Positions 1 through 10,289 are shown, counted from the first letter of the stretch. The stretch is 64,000 nucleotides of DNA from Flavobacterium sp. (GCA_020403245.1 JADBYA010000009.1:218794-282793), one strand, 5' to 3'. Notes: generated by a model not told the origin, from the sequence alone. Program-made: numbers and translations.

Positions 1-695
1 GAACAAGCGGTTGCTGCTCCAAGTACGGCAGCTAATTTTTCGATTAAACCCCAGTTTTCTGGACCTTTTAAGCCGCGACCACCAGAAACTACCACATCAG
101 CATCGGCAATGGTTACTTTTCCCGAAGCTTTTTCAACTGATTCTACTTTTACATTGAAATCAGCATCGTTTAAACTTGGTGAAAAATCTTCCTCGGTTGT
201 TGATGAAGCATTTTCAAAAACCCCATAGGAATTTTTGGCTAAGCTCAAGACTTTAACATCGGTTGAAATTTCGGTAACGTTGAAAGCTTTGTTAGAAAAA
301 GCGGTTCTTTTTACTTGAAATGGTGAAGTACTCAAAGGCAACCCAACCACATTTGAAGCAAATCCAGCTTCTAACCCTACAGCCACAAATGGTGCTAAAT
401 ACAAACTATCTGTAGTTGAAGAAAGTAAAATTATTTTTGCGCTTTCTTTTTTTGCTGCTTGTTTGATAACATCGGCAAATGCTTTGGCACTGAAATTAGC
501 TAGCTTTTCGTTAGAAACTTTCAATACTTTGTCAACTCCGTATTTTGATAATTCTGAAACGTCTCCAGCATTTACTGTTACAGCCGTTACAGTTGTTCCT
601 AATTTTTCGGCTACTTTTTTGGCATAAGAAGCCAATTCAAATGCTACTTTTTTGAATTTTCCATCTGCCGACTCTGCGTATATTAATAATGACAT
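1..695 (-). CDS. etfA: Electron transfer flavoprotein alpha subunit, truncated by the window edge
   Basis: Open frame on minus strand from ATG (cat at 693-695) to the window edge; adjacent to and co-oriented with etfB; EtfA-like FAD-domain motifs near the truncated end. Confidence 0.85.
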   Translation of the reverse strand, partial: MSLLIYAESADGKFKKVAFELASYAKKVAEKLGTTVTAVTVNAGDVSELSKYGVDKVLKVSNEKLANFSAKAFADVIKQAAKKESAKIILLSSTTDSLYLAPFVAVGLEAGFASNVVGLPLSTSPFQVKRTAFSNKAFNVTEISTDVKVLSLAKNSYGVFENASSTTEEDFSPSLNDADFNVKVESVEKASGKVTIADADVVVSGGRGLKGPENWGLIEKLAAVLGAATAC

Positions 696-760
696 ATTGA
701 TTTTAGATTTAAGATTAAAGATTTTAGAATTAACTGAAAACTGTGACTGAACACTGATTA

Positions 761-1507
761 CTATATTACTTTTGCTTCGTTGTGTAATAAATTAATTAGT
801 TCATCCAAATTATCTGCCGAAACAAGTTTCACAGCCGATTTTGGCATTGGCTTTTCAAATTTAACGGCATTAGTGTTATTATTTGCTGCAACGGGCTCCA
901 GTACAGTCAATACTTTTGTTCTTGCTGTCATAATCCCTCTCATGTTTGGAATGCGCAAATCTTTTTCTTCCACTAATCCTTTTTGACCACCAATTACTAA
1001 GGGCAATGAAGCCGAAATTATTTCTTTTCCACCGTCAATTTCTCTCGAAGCTTTTGCAGCAGATCCATCAACAGTAAGTTCAGTACAAGAATTCACAAAG
1101 TTGAAATCTAGTAAACTTGCTAACATTCCTGGAACCATTCCACCATTATAATCTAAAGATTCTTTTCCACAGATTACTAAATCATAATTTCCAGATTTTA
1201 CTACTTCTGCTAATTGCTTTGCAACAAAAAAACCATCAGTTGGAGTTGCGTTTACCCGAATAGCTTCATTTGCTCCAATAGCCAAAGCTTTTCTCAAAGT
1301 AGGTTCAGTATCTGGTCCACCAACATTGACAACTGTTACTGTTGCAGCTTGTTGTTCTTGAAACCAAATGGCCCTTGTTAATCCAAATTCATCATTGGGA
1401 TTAATTACAAATTGAACTCCATTTGAATCGAATTCGCTATCACCATTAACAAAATTAATTTTTGATGTAGTATCAGGCACATGACTGATACAAACTAATA
1501 TTTTCAT
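761..1507 (-). CDS. etfB: Electron transfer flavoprotein beta subunit
   Basis: 248 aa ORF, MKILVCISHVPDTTSKI... with EtfB signature (CGKESLDYNGGMVPGMLA). Confidence 0.93.
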   Translation of the reverse strand: MKILVCISHVPDTTSKINFVNGDSEFDSNGVQFVINPNDEFGLTRAIWFQEQQAATVTVVNVGGPDTEPTLRKALAIGANEAIRVNATPTDGFFVAKQLAEVVKSGNYDLVICGKESLDYNGGMVPGMLASLLDFNFVNSCTELTVDGSAAKASREIDGGKEIISASLPLVIGGQKGLVEEKDLRIPNMRGIMTARTKVLTVLEPVAANNNTNAVKFEKPMPKSAVKLVSADNLDELINLLHNEAKVI

Positions 1508-1851
1508 ATAATTTGATTAAAAAAATTTCTGCTGTAAAAGTATAAAATAAAATTCTAATTTTTGTATGCGCGCATAATAAATTTTCAATATTATATCGAT
1601 TTCGTAAAATGTAAATTGTTTACAATGTTTATTCGCCAAATAATCATTATCAACGATAAGATTATTTATGACTCAAATGTCTTTTTTAATCATTTATAAT
1701 TGTAAATTTGCCTATAGATGTACTATGGCTTTACATTATTTTTAAGAATAGTAAATTGAAAGTTCAAAATAATGATATGAATATTTTGAATTTAAGAAGC
1801 AACTTTTTGAAATAAACTTATCTTGTTAAAAATTTATAAATTATAAAAACT

Positions 1852-2796
1852 ATGAAAAATCAAAACTATTTATTATTACTACTACTACCGTTTTTATTTT
1901 CGTGTTCTAATGATAATGACAATTCGGGTACAAATCAAGAAGTAAACCTATCGGGTTTTGTGCAAAAGAATTATAATGTAAGTAGCATACCGAATGTTAT
2001 TATTGACTCAACTTACTATCAATTACAAAACAATAAAATTATCAGTATTGTTAAAACTAATGTGGCCACTTCAGCATCAAATAACACGGTTTATGAATAT
2101 CTAGGAAATAAAATTGCTAATACTACAAGTTTTGTTAATGGTATTATGTCTTCAAAAAATAATTATTTATATGATACGAATGATAAGCTTATTGAATTCA
2201 GACAAGAATCTTATAATGCATCTAATCAAATCACGGCCATACAAAAACACACTTTTACACATACGTCTGACACTATTTTTTCACAATGGAACAGAAGCAT
2301 AAACAATGGTGTCAGTTATACCAACATAGCCAATTTTAAAATTGTATTAGACCAAAATAATAATAGGACTTACTTTGAAGATCAAGACATGACCAATAAT
2401 AGTGAAGAAAGAATATTGACAACTTACGACGCTAATAATAACATGCTTAGTGAGCAATATTTTAATGTGTTAAACAATGGAGACCTAATTTTAAATTTAA
2501 CTAATTCCGCAACCTATTCAAATTTTATCAATCCCCTTGCATTGATTATGGAAGCTACTTTTGGACGAAAAACTTTAATGCTTTTATACCATCTTCAAAC
2601 TAGTGCTATAAATAATATAAATTCCAGAAATGTATCACCAAAAACGATGGATTCATTTATTACTTCGTTTGACGGAATAGGATTTGATATTACCAATACG
2701 CCTTTTAATAACAATTTAACTCAAATTAGCGATTTTAAAACCTTGAATTCAGGAAGTCTTTTTGCACGATTTAGTTTGGAATACTTCTTTGAATAA
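1852..2796 (+). CDS. Hypothetical lipoprotein
   Basis: 314 aa, N-terminal lipobox (LLPFLFSCSND), no recognised family. Confidence 0.7.
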   Translation: MKNQNYLLLLLLPFLFSCSNDNDNSGTNQEVNLSGFVQKNYNVSSIPNVIIDSTYYQLQNNKIISIVKTNVATSASNNTVYEYLGNKIANTTSFVNGIMSSKNNYLYDTNDKLIEFRQESYNASNQITAIQKHTFTHTSDTIFSQWNRSINNGVSYTNIANFKIVLDQNNNRTYFEDQDMTNNSEERILTTYDANNNMLSEQYFNVLNNGDLILNLTNSATYSNFINPLALIMEATFGRKTLMLLYHLQTSAINNINSRNVSPKTMDSFITSFDGIGFDITNTPFNNNLTQISDFKTLNSGSLFARFSLEYFFE

Positions 2797-2901
2797 TATA
2801 CGCTATATTTAATTTATATCATTTTATAAAAAGACAAGCACTTTTTTACCTTAACAAGGGATAAATTCTAAATAAAAAATATTTTTATCGCTTTTAATTT
2901 T

Positions 2902-2909
2902 TATTTTTG
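2902..2909 (+). promoter_or_regulatory. Bacteroidetes -7 box (TATTTTTG) upstream of pdhB
   Basis: Matches TAnnTTTG, about 30 nt before the ATG at 2941. Confidence 0.55.
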
Positions 2910-2940
2910 CTCTTCAAAATAGAGACAAAGTCATATTCAT

Positions 2941-3918
2941 ATGAGAACAATACAATTTAGAGAAGCGATTGCCGAAGCGATGAGTGAAGAAATGCGTCGT
3001 GATGAATCTATATATTTAATGGGTGAAGAAGTTGCTGAATATAATGGTGCTTACAAAGCTTCGAAAGGAATGTTGGATGAATTTGGACCAAAAAGAGTTA
3101 TTGATACGCCTATTGCTGAATTAGGATTTGCCGGAATTGCAGTAGGTTCAGCAATGAATGGTTGTCGCCCTATTGTGGAATACATGACGTTCAACTTTTG
3201 CTTGGTTGGTATTGATCAAATTATCAATAACGCAGCCAAAATGCGTCAAATGTCGGCTGGACAATTTCCTATGCCAATGGTTTTTCGTGGGCCAACAGCT
3301 TCTGCAGGACAATTAGGAGCAACACATTCACAAGCTTTTGAAAATTGGTTTGCCAATACGCCAGGACTAAAAGTGGTTGTGCCATCCAATGTTTATGATG
3401 CCAAAGGTTTATTAAAAGCTGCTATTCGAGATAATGACCCAGTTATTTTCATGGAAAGTGAGCAAATGTATGGTGACAAAGGAGAAGTTCCAGAAGAAGA
3501 ATATACAATACCTCTTGGTGTAGCTGATATCAAGAGAGAAGGAACAGATGTAACCATTGTTTCTTTTGGTAAAATCATTAAAGAAGCTTTAATAGCGGCA
3601 GATGAATTGGCCAAAGAAAATATTTCTTGTGAGATTATCGATTTGAGAACTGTTCGCCCAATGGATTATGATTGTATTATCAATTCGGTTAAAAAAACAA
3701 ACCGATTAGTGGTTTTGGAGGAAGCATGGCCATTTGCTAGTGTTGCCTCTGAAATTACTTATATGGTTCAAGAGAGAGCTTTCGATTATTTGGATGCTCC
3801 AATACAAAGAATTACTACAGCCGACACTCCAGCGCCATACTCTCCAACATTGTTAAAAGAATGGTTACCGAATGCTGAAGATGTTATCAAAGCTGTAAAA
3901 AAAGTAACTTACAAGTAG
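2941..3918 (+). CDS. pdhB: Pyruvate dehydrogenase E1 component, beta subunit
   Basis: 325 aa; MRTIQFREAIAEAMSEEMRRDESIYLMGEEVAEYNGAYKASKGM typical of PDH E1 beta. Confidence 0.93.
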   Translation: MRTIQFREAIAEAMSEEMRRDESIYLMGEEVAEYNGAYKASKGMLDEFGPKRVIDTPIAELGFAGIAVGSAMNGCRPIVEYMTFNFCLVGIDQIINNAAKMRQMSAGQFPMPMVFRGPTASAGQLGATHSQAFENWFANTPGLKVVVPSNVYDAKGLLKAAIRDNDPVIFMESEQMYGDKGEVPEEEYTIPLGVADIKREGTDVTIVSFGKIIKEALIAADELAKENISCEIIDLRTVRPMDYDCIINSVKKTNRLVVLEEAWPFASVASEITYMVQERAFDYLDAPIQRITTADTPAPYSPTLLKEWLPNAEDVIKAVKKVTYK

Positions 3919-4006
3919 AAATAGACCGTATGATTTTTAGTTTATAAGAAAAGCAGCTAAAAACCTAAGAAGTCTTGAATACTAGTAATCATAATAACTA
4001 TATTTG

Positions 4007-4044
4007 AACTTCATCAAAAAACTTTTTTGATGAAGTTTTTTTTT
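4007..4044 (+). terminator. Rho-independent terminator after pdhB
   Basis: AACTTCATCAAAAAA-C-TTTTTTGATGAAGTT perfect 15-bp stem followed by a T run; ends 2 nt before the next ATG. Confidence 0.8.
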
Positions 4045-4046
4045 CC

Positions 4047-6536
4047 ATGAAAAAGATATTTACACTATTTATTTTGTTTTTTGCTTTTGCAAATACTATT
4101 GCTGCACAAACAAAAGTGAGCGGAATAGTTTTGGACAATACGAATCAACCACTTCCTTATGCCAACATTGTTTTTAAGGGTTCAAAGACTGGAGTTGTAT
4201 CTAACGAAGACGGAAGGTTTTATATAGAGTCGTCCGATAATTATAGTGTTTTATTAGTATCATTTGTCGGATTTCCAACTAAGGAAGTCAAATTGCCGAA
4301 ACTCGTTAATTATGATTTCAAAATTATTTTGAGTGAAGGGAATGCCTTGAAAGAGATTGTGGTTTATGCAGGGAAAACATCCAAAAAAAACAATCCTGCT
4401 TTAGATATTCTTAGAAAAATATGGGAACGAAGAAGGAAAAACGGATTAAAAATGTTCAAGCAATATCAATATGAAAAATATGAAAAAGTAGAATTTGATA
4501 TGAACACCATAGACAGTGCTTTTATGAAAAACAAGATTTTCAAAGGAATGGAGTTTGTGTTCAAGAATATTGATACTTCAAAAGTCACTGGAAAAACCTA
4601 TTTGCCAATTTTTATTAATGAGTCTATTTCAGATTTTTATGGAGATAATGAAACCAAAAAAACAAAAGAGGTTCTTATAGCCAACAAAAATTCCGGATTA
4701 GGGAACGGAGATGGCGTAAATATGTTTATTAAGGATTTATATAATGACTTTGATATTTATGAGAATTATTTATATTTTTTTGACAAGAGCTTTACAAGTC
4801 CATTATCTAGAACTGGAATAGATGTTTACAATTATGTTCTTACCGATACCGCTTTTATCGATAACAAATGGTGTTATAATATAGTTTTTTACCCAAGACG
4901 AAAAAACGAGTTGACTTTCAAAGGCGATTTTTGGGTTAATGACTCCACATTTGCCATCAAAAAAATAAATATGGCAATCACCAAAAGTGCCAATATTAAT
5001 TGGGTAAAAGATATTTATATCGAACAAGAATTTGAAGTTTTAAACGATTCGGTTTTTCTTCCAACCCGCGATTATATGATGTCTGACTTTGCTTTAAAAA
5101 AGAAAGAGGAGTCAAAAGGAATTTATGGTAAACGCAGCACGCTTTATCGAAATTTTAAGTTTGATGAAAAAAAACCTGAAAAATTCTTTAAACAGGAAGT
5201 TAATTTTATTGACAATTTGGTGTATAAAAAAACAGATGAATTTTGGGAGGAAAATCGTTTTGAAAAGTTAAATAAAGATGAGGTTGCTATATACAAAATG
5301 ATTGACACTCTAAAAACTGTCAAAAAATTCAAGCAAATGTACAATCTTGTTTCAGTATTGGGAAGTGGATACATTGAGTTTTCTAAATTAAATTTTGATT
5401 ATGGTCCCATCTTTTCAACGGTGGGTTATAACGAGGTAGAAGGTGTTCGACTTAGAGCTGGAGGAAGAACCTATTTTGGACCAAATGACCTTTGGCGTTT
5501 ACAAGGTTATACCGCTTATGGGTTTGAAGATAATAAATTCAAATATGGTATTTCAGGAAAATGGATGGTGGATAAGAAAAATAGAATAATTCTCTCAGCA
5601 GGGAACAGAAGAGATGTAGAACAAATAGGCGCTAGTTTAACAAATACCAACGATGTTTTGGGTAGAAGTTTTGCTTCTTCGGCTTTTTTTACCACTGGAG
5701 CTAACGGAAAGCTAACCAACATCAATCTAACTACTATAGCAGGAGAAATTGAGCCAGTTAAAAATTTAGTATTTCAAGTAGGTTATTCCTATCGAACCCT
5801 AGAATCGGCATCGCCAACATTTAGTTTAGATTATTATACCGATAATACTTTTACCAATACGGCAAGCGAAGTAAAACAAGCAGAGTTAAGTCTGCAAGTT
5901 GAGTACACACCTAAAAGAAAAACCATTGGATATGGAGTGGAGAGACGCGATGTTGACAATCCGTACAGTCGCTTTTTTGTGAATTATACACAAGGTTTTA
6001 AAGGGTTTATTCAAAGTGATTTTGAATATCAAAAACTCCAACTTTACTACAAGCAACCCATTATAATTGGAGCACTTGGGCGTTCTAATTTGATTATGGA
6101 ATTAGGAAAAACCTTTGGCAAAGTACCACTTGGTTTGTTGAGTATTGTACCTGGGAATCAAACTTATTTCTTGATTGAGAATACGTTTAGTAATCTTAAT
6201 TTTTATGAGTTTGTAACCGATGAATATGCTACTTTCCAATGGGAACATAACTTTAACGGTAGATTATTATCCAGAATTCCGATGATGCGAAAATTAAACT
6301 GGAGAGAGTTAGTAGGAGTAAGAGCGGTTTATGGAACAGTATCCGACGAAAACATTGCTTTAAACGCCTCTGGGTTGGTTTATAAAGCCCCTGTAAATCC
6401 TTATTGGGAATACAATGTTGGGATAGGAAATATCTTTAAAGTATTCCGTCTTGATTTTACTTGGAGAGGAAATTACAGAGACGTACCCGATGGCAACAAC
6501 TTTACTGTAAAAGGGTCGTTTGGGTTTTATTTTTAA
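4047..6536 (+). CDS. DUF5686 / carboxypeptidase-like regulatory domain outer membrane protein
   Basis: 829 aa, signal peptide, N-terminal CarboxypepD_reg-like domain (VSGIVLDNTNQPLPYANIVFKGSKTGVVSNEDGRF), beta-barrel-like C-terminus ending in F. Confidence 0.85.
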   Translation: MKKIFTLFILFFAFANTIAAQTKVSGIVLDNTNQPLPYANIVFKGSKTGVVSNEDGRFYIESSDNYSVLLVSFVGFPTKEVKLPKLVNYDFKIILSEGNALKEIVVYAGKTSKKNNPALDILRKIWERRRKNGLKMFKQYQYEKYEKVEFDMNTIDSAFMKNKIFKGMEFVFKNIDTSKVTGKTYLPIFINESISDFYGDNETKKTKEVLIANKNSGLGNGDGVNMFIKDLYNDFDIYENYLYFFDKSFTSPLSRTGIDVYNYVLTDTAFIDNKWCYNIVFYPRRKNELTFKGDFWVNDSTFAIKKINMAITKSANINWVKDIYIEQEFEVLNDSVFLPTRDYMMSDFALKKKEESKGIYGKRSTLYRNFKFDEKKPEKFFKQEVNFIDNLVYKKTDEFWEENRFEKLNKDEVAIYKMIDTLKTVKKFKQMYNLVSVLGSGYIEFSKLNFDYGPIFSTVGYNEVEGVRLRAGGRTYFGPNDLWRLQGYTAYGFEDNKFKYGISGKWMVDKKNRIILSAGNRRDVEQIGASLTNTNDVLGRSFASSAFFTTGANGKLTNINLTTIAGEIEPVKNLVFQVGYSYRTLESASPTFSLDYYTDNTFTNTASEVKQAELSLQVEYTPKRKTIGYGVERRDVDNPYSRFFVNYTQGFKGFIQSDFEYQKLQLYYKQPIIIGALGRSNLIMELGKTFGKVPLGLLSIVPGNQTYFLIENTFSNLNFYEFVTDEYATFQWEHNFNGRLLSRIPMMRKLNWRELVGVRAVYGTVSDENIALNASGLVYKAPVNPYWEYNVGIGNIFKVFRLDFTWRGNYRDVPDGNNFTVKGSFGFYF

Positions 6537-6627
6537 GCTGACACGAGCGTAGCGAACTGACGCAGTAATTCATTTCAGCTTCACTACTAATCATTATACA
6601 AGTAGCCATTTCATTTCTAGTTGATAA

Positions 6628-6852
6628 AGATGTTGTTTTGAAAAAGGTGCATCAACAATATGGCGATCCTACTATTCCTTACAATCTGAACGTTTTCAAA
6701 CTTTAGACAATACATTAGTTTTAGAAGCCCTTTCTCAAAACCATCCAAACAAAGTTAGAACTAGACTCAACCCAAATATATCCATCGGTAAATTGACGAT
6801 TGATTGTTCTCATGGTCTACTTGCATTAGAAAGACATTATTCCTTTTGCTGA
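6628..6852 (+). pseudogene. Decayed ORF fragment of unknown family, no start codon
   Basis: Stop-free frame bounded by TGA TAA and TGA, reads ...IWRSYYSLQSERFQTLDNTLVLEALSQNHPNKVRTRLNPNISIGKLTIDCSHGLLALERHYSFC*; protein-like composition but no ATG. Confidence 0.4.
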
Positions 6853-7029
6853 TATTGGTAACAAAAACACCATAATTGAATTGTAATTTCACAATTTAAA
6901 TGAAGACAAGTAAACACTTTCACAAAATTGGAAAATTTACGGAACAATGACTTAGTATATTATTATAGGACATTATTACCTTAAAGGGCAAGATAAAATT
7001 TAAGTATTTTTATTGAATAATTTTTTATC

Positions 7030-7440
7030 TTAACTGTATTTTCCTGGCCCAGTAAAAAACAAACCTAAATAAATAATAAAATTCACAAAAGCATCGTTAA
7101 AATGAAAGCCATTTTCGCCTTTATCAACTATCGACATTGGAAAAATGACCCAAAAATATAACCCATACAAAACATCAATACAAACAAACTAAATCGAGTA
7201 AATAAACCCAAAATTAAAAAAAAAACTACAAAAGAATTCTGCAAAAACAGTTAAGAATAAAGATGTTCCGCCAGTAATTCCAAAAAAACTAACATTCTTA
7301 GCCCAAAAGTCAGAAGCTGCCATTTCATTAAAATGAATTAACTTTTCATACCCATAAAACGATATTATAACGCCAAGCATTAATCGAATAAGTAATAATC
7401 CAAAATCGCTATTAATCGAATTTGCTGAAAAAGTAAAAAG
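7030..7440 (-). pseudogene. DoxX-family membrane protein, frameshifted
   Basis: Minus-strand frames give FGLLLIRLMLGVIISFYGYEKLIHFNEMAASDF...FAEFFCSFF then, in other frames, LILGLFTRF and VDKGENGFHFNDAFVNFIIYLGLFFTGPGKYS*; frame lost at a 10-nt A/T homopolymer near 7217-7226 and again downstream. Confidence 0.75.
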
Positions 7441-7596
7441 TTTGTTTATAAAATTATTTAACTAAATAGTTTATTCAATTCAAAAATATAAATAATAGAT
7501 AGTATAAAGAAAAGTGATAAAATCGTAAATTTTAAAATATAAATTCAATCCGAATCAGATTTTCAATATAAGTTGCTTTCTTTCTTAAAATTTTGT

Positions 7597-7604
7597 TATT
7601 TTTG
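7597..7604 (+). promoter_or_regulatory. Bacteroidetes promoter (TTG ... TATTTTTG) upstream of hppA
   Basis: TTG near 7573 and TATTTTTG at 7597-7604, followed by GCACCC. Confidence 0.6.
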
Positions 7605-7639
7605 CACCCGATTAAATTTATAACAAACATTTTATATTT

Positions 7640-10225
7640 ATGGGGTCAATGATGATTTATGTGCCTATAGTTATGGCAATAATTGGACTGCTTTTTATGG
7701 CAGTTAAAAGAAGTTGGGTTTTAAAACAAGACGCTGGAGATGGCAAGATGGCAGCCATTTCAGATTATATTTATGAAGGTGCATTAGCATTCTTAAAAGC
7801 AGAATACAGATTATTAGCAATATTCGTACTTATTGCAAGTGTTGTTTTAGCTGGAATTACCCAAATAGATGGTGTAAAAACACATTTATTAATTGTAATT
7901 GCCTTTATTTTTGGCGCTTTCTTTTCGGCATTAGCTGGAAACATGGGGATGAAAATTGCAACTAAAACCAATGTTAGAACTACCCAAGCTGCCCGCACCA
8001 GTTTACCACAAGCGCTAAAAGTTTCTTTTGGTGGTGGAACCGTAATGGGATTAGGAGTTGCCGGATTAGCCGTTTTAGGTTTGACAGGTTTTTTCATTAT
8101 ACTTTTTCAAAAATTCATGGGAGGTGTATGGACTTCAACTGAAGACATGACCGTTGTGTTGGAAACACTAGCTGGTTTCTCTCTTGGTGCTGAATCTATT
8201 GCATTGTTTGCTCGTGTTGGTGGTGGTATCTATACCAAAGCCGCCGACGTTGGTGCTGATTTAGTAGGTAAAGTAGAAGCGGGTATTCCAGAAGATGACC
8301 CAAGAAATCCTGCTACAATTGCAGATAACGTGGGAGACAATGTGGGAGACGTTGCCGGAATGGGTGCCGATTTATTTGGGTCTTATGTAGCAACTGTCCT
8401 TGCTGCAATGGTTTTAGGTAACTATGTTATCAAAGATATGGGCGGGAAAATTGTGGATGCTTTTGGTGGCATTGGACCTATCTTATTACCAATGGCTATT
8501 GCTGGTTTTGGAATTTTGTTTTCTATAATTGGTACAATGTTGGTGAAAATTACAAGTGATGACGCTAAAGAAGCTCAAGTTCAAAAAGCATTAAACATAG
8601 GAAACTGGGTTTCTATTGTTTTAACCGCTATTGCGTGTTTCTTCCTTGTAGATTATATGTTGCCACAAACCATGAAAATGGAATTCTTTGGTGAAGGATT
8701 ACAAGATATATCTTCAATGCGCGTTTTCTATGCAACTTTAATCGGATTATTTGTTGGTGGAGCTATTTCATCAGTAACGGAATATTACACAGGATTGGGT
8801 ACTAAACCGGTTTTGGCAATTGTACAAAAATCTTCAACTGGTGCAGGAACCAATGTAATTGCTGGTTTGGCAACAGGTATGATTTCTACTTTTCCAACAG
8901 TAATTTTATTTGCTGCTGCAATATGGTCAACTTATGCATTGGCAGGATTTTACGGAGTTGCGCTTGCTGCTTCTGCTATGATGGCTACAACAGCCATGCA
9001 ATTGGCCATCGATGCTTTCGGACCAATCTCTGATAACGCTGGTGGAATTGCTGAAATGAGCGAATTGCCAAAAGAAGTTAGAACTAGAACGGATATCTTG
9101 GATTCAGTGGGTAACACAACGGCTGCCACTGGAAAAGGTTTTGCTATCGCTTCGGCGGCATTAACCTCATTGGCATTATTTGCAGCGTATGTAACGTTTA
9201 CAGGAATTGATGGAATTAATATTTTCAAAGCACCAGTACTAGCGATGCTATTTGTTGGTGGAATGATACCTGTAGTTTTCTCGGCATTGGCCATGAACTC
9301 TGTAGGTAAAGCGGCAATGGACATGGTCTATGAAGTGCGTCGTCAGTTTAAAGAAATTCCGGGAATTATGGAAGGAACAGGCAAACCCGAATATGGTAAA
9401 TGTGTTGAAATTTCCACCAAAGCGGCTTTACGCGAAATGATGTTGCCTGGAGTTATGACTATTGGTTTCCCAATTGCAATCGTGCTTTTAGGTAAATTAG
9501 TTTATGGCGATAACAATATGTTAATCGCTGAAATGCTTGGGGGTTATATGGCTGGAGTTACTGTTTCTGGAGTGCTTTGGGCTGTGTTTCAAAACAACGC
9601 AGGTGGTGCTTGGGATAATGCTAAAAAATCGTTTGAAGCGGGTGTTATGATTAACGGTGAAATGACATACAAAGGTTCTGATGCTCACAAAGCTGCTGTA
9701 ACTGGTGATACTGTTGGTGATCCGTTTAAAGATACATCTGGGCCATCCATGAACATCTTGATTAAATTAACTTGTTTAATTGGATTGGTTATTGCGCCAA
9801 TCTTAGGTTCAGGACATGCTAATACTGCAATGGGTTCATCATGTTGTGCTCCAACAGAACAATGTGCCTCTATGAGCGAAGAAGAATGTAAAGCAAGAGG
9901 TTGTACAAAATCTGATTGTGAAAAGATGATGGCAAAATGCGACATGAGCAAATGCGCTACCATGACTAAAGAAGAATGTGCCGCTGTGTGCGACAAAAAC
10001 GGATGTTCTTCTGAAGATAAAGCAAAATGTATGGCAATGTATGACGAGAATGGTAAATTCAAAGGTGAATTTAAAAATGAAATTTCAAAAATGGTTTTTA
10101 TGGAAAAAACAGATAACGGTAAAGTAAAAGCTACTGTTTCTAAAACCATTAATGGTAAAGTAACTGAAGAAACTTTTGAAGGAACTGAAGCTGAAGTAAA
10201 AGCTAAAGTGGAAGCATTGAAATAG
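7640..10225 (+). CDS. hppA: Membrane-bound ion-translocating pyrophosphatase with C-terminal Cys-rich extension
   Basis: 861 aa; catalytic motifs such as GGGIYTKAADVGADLVGKVEAGIPEDDPRNPATIADNVGDNVGDVAGMGADLFGS; extra hydrophilic Cys-rich C-terminus. Confidence 0.95.
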   Translation: MGSMMIYVPIVMAIIGLLFMAVKRSWVLKQDAGDGKMAAISDYIYEGALAFLKAEYRLLAIFVLIASVVLAGITQIDGVKTHLLIVIAFIFGAFFSALAGNMGMKIATKTNVRTTQAARTSLPQALKVSFGGGTVMGLGVAGLAVLGLTGFFIILFQKFMGGVWTSTEDMTVVLETLAGFSLGAESIALFARVGGGIYTKAADVGADLVGKVEAGIPEDDPRNPATIADNVGDNVGDVAGMGADLFGSYVATVLAAMVLGNYVIKDMGGKIVDAFGGIGPILLPMAIAGFGILFSIIGTMLVKITSDDAKEAQVQKALNIGNWVSIVLTAIACFFLVDYMLPQTMKMEFFGEGLQDISSMRVFYATLIGLFVGGAISSVTEYYTGLGTKPVLAIVQKSSTGAGTNVIAGLATGMISTFPTVILFAAAIWSTYALAGFYGVALAASAMMATTAMQLAIDAFGPISDNAGGIAEMSELPKEVRTRTDILDSVGNTTAATGKGFAIASAALTSLALFAAYVTFTGIDGINIFKAPVLAMLFVGGMIPVVFSALAMNSVGKAAMDMVYEVRRQFKEIPGIMEGTGKPEYGKCVEISTKAALREMMLPGVMTIGFPIAIVLLGKLVYGDNNMLIAEMLGGYMAGVTVSGVLWAVFQNNAGGAWDNAKKSFEAGVMINGEMTYKGSDAHKAAVTGDTVGDPFKDTSGPSMNILIKLTCLIGLVIAPILGSGHANTAMGSSCCAPTEQCASMSEEECKARGCTKSDCEKMMAKCDMSKCATMTKEECAAVCDKNGCSSEDKAKCMAMYDENGKFKGEFKNEISKMVFMEKTDNGKVKATVSKTINGKVTEETFEGTEAEVKAKVEALK

Positions 10226-10252
10226 TATTTCAATAATTTGGATATAAGAAAA

Positions 10253-10289
10253 CTCGTCTCGTTTTTAACAACCAGACGAGCTTTTTTTT
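10253..10289 (+). terminator. Rho-independent terminator after hppA
   Basis: CTCGTCT ... AGACGAG followed by CTTTTTTTT. Confidence 0.8.

Noticed and set aside
7771-8097. Long antisense ORF (108 aa) within hppA
   Set aside because: Opposite a strongly conserved pyrophosphatase CDS; low-complexity Ala/Pro/Ile composition typical of antisense frames.
9685-10233. 182 aa antisense ORF over hppA C-terminus
   Set aside because: Mirrors the Cys-rich tail coding sequence (Ser/His/Ala-rich complement); no independent start context or family.
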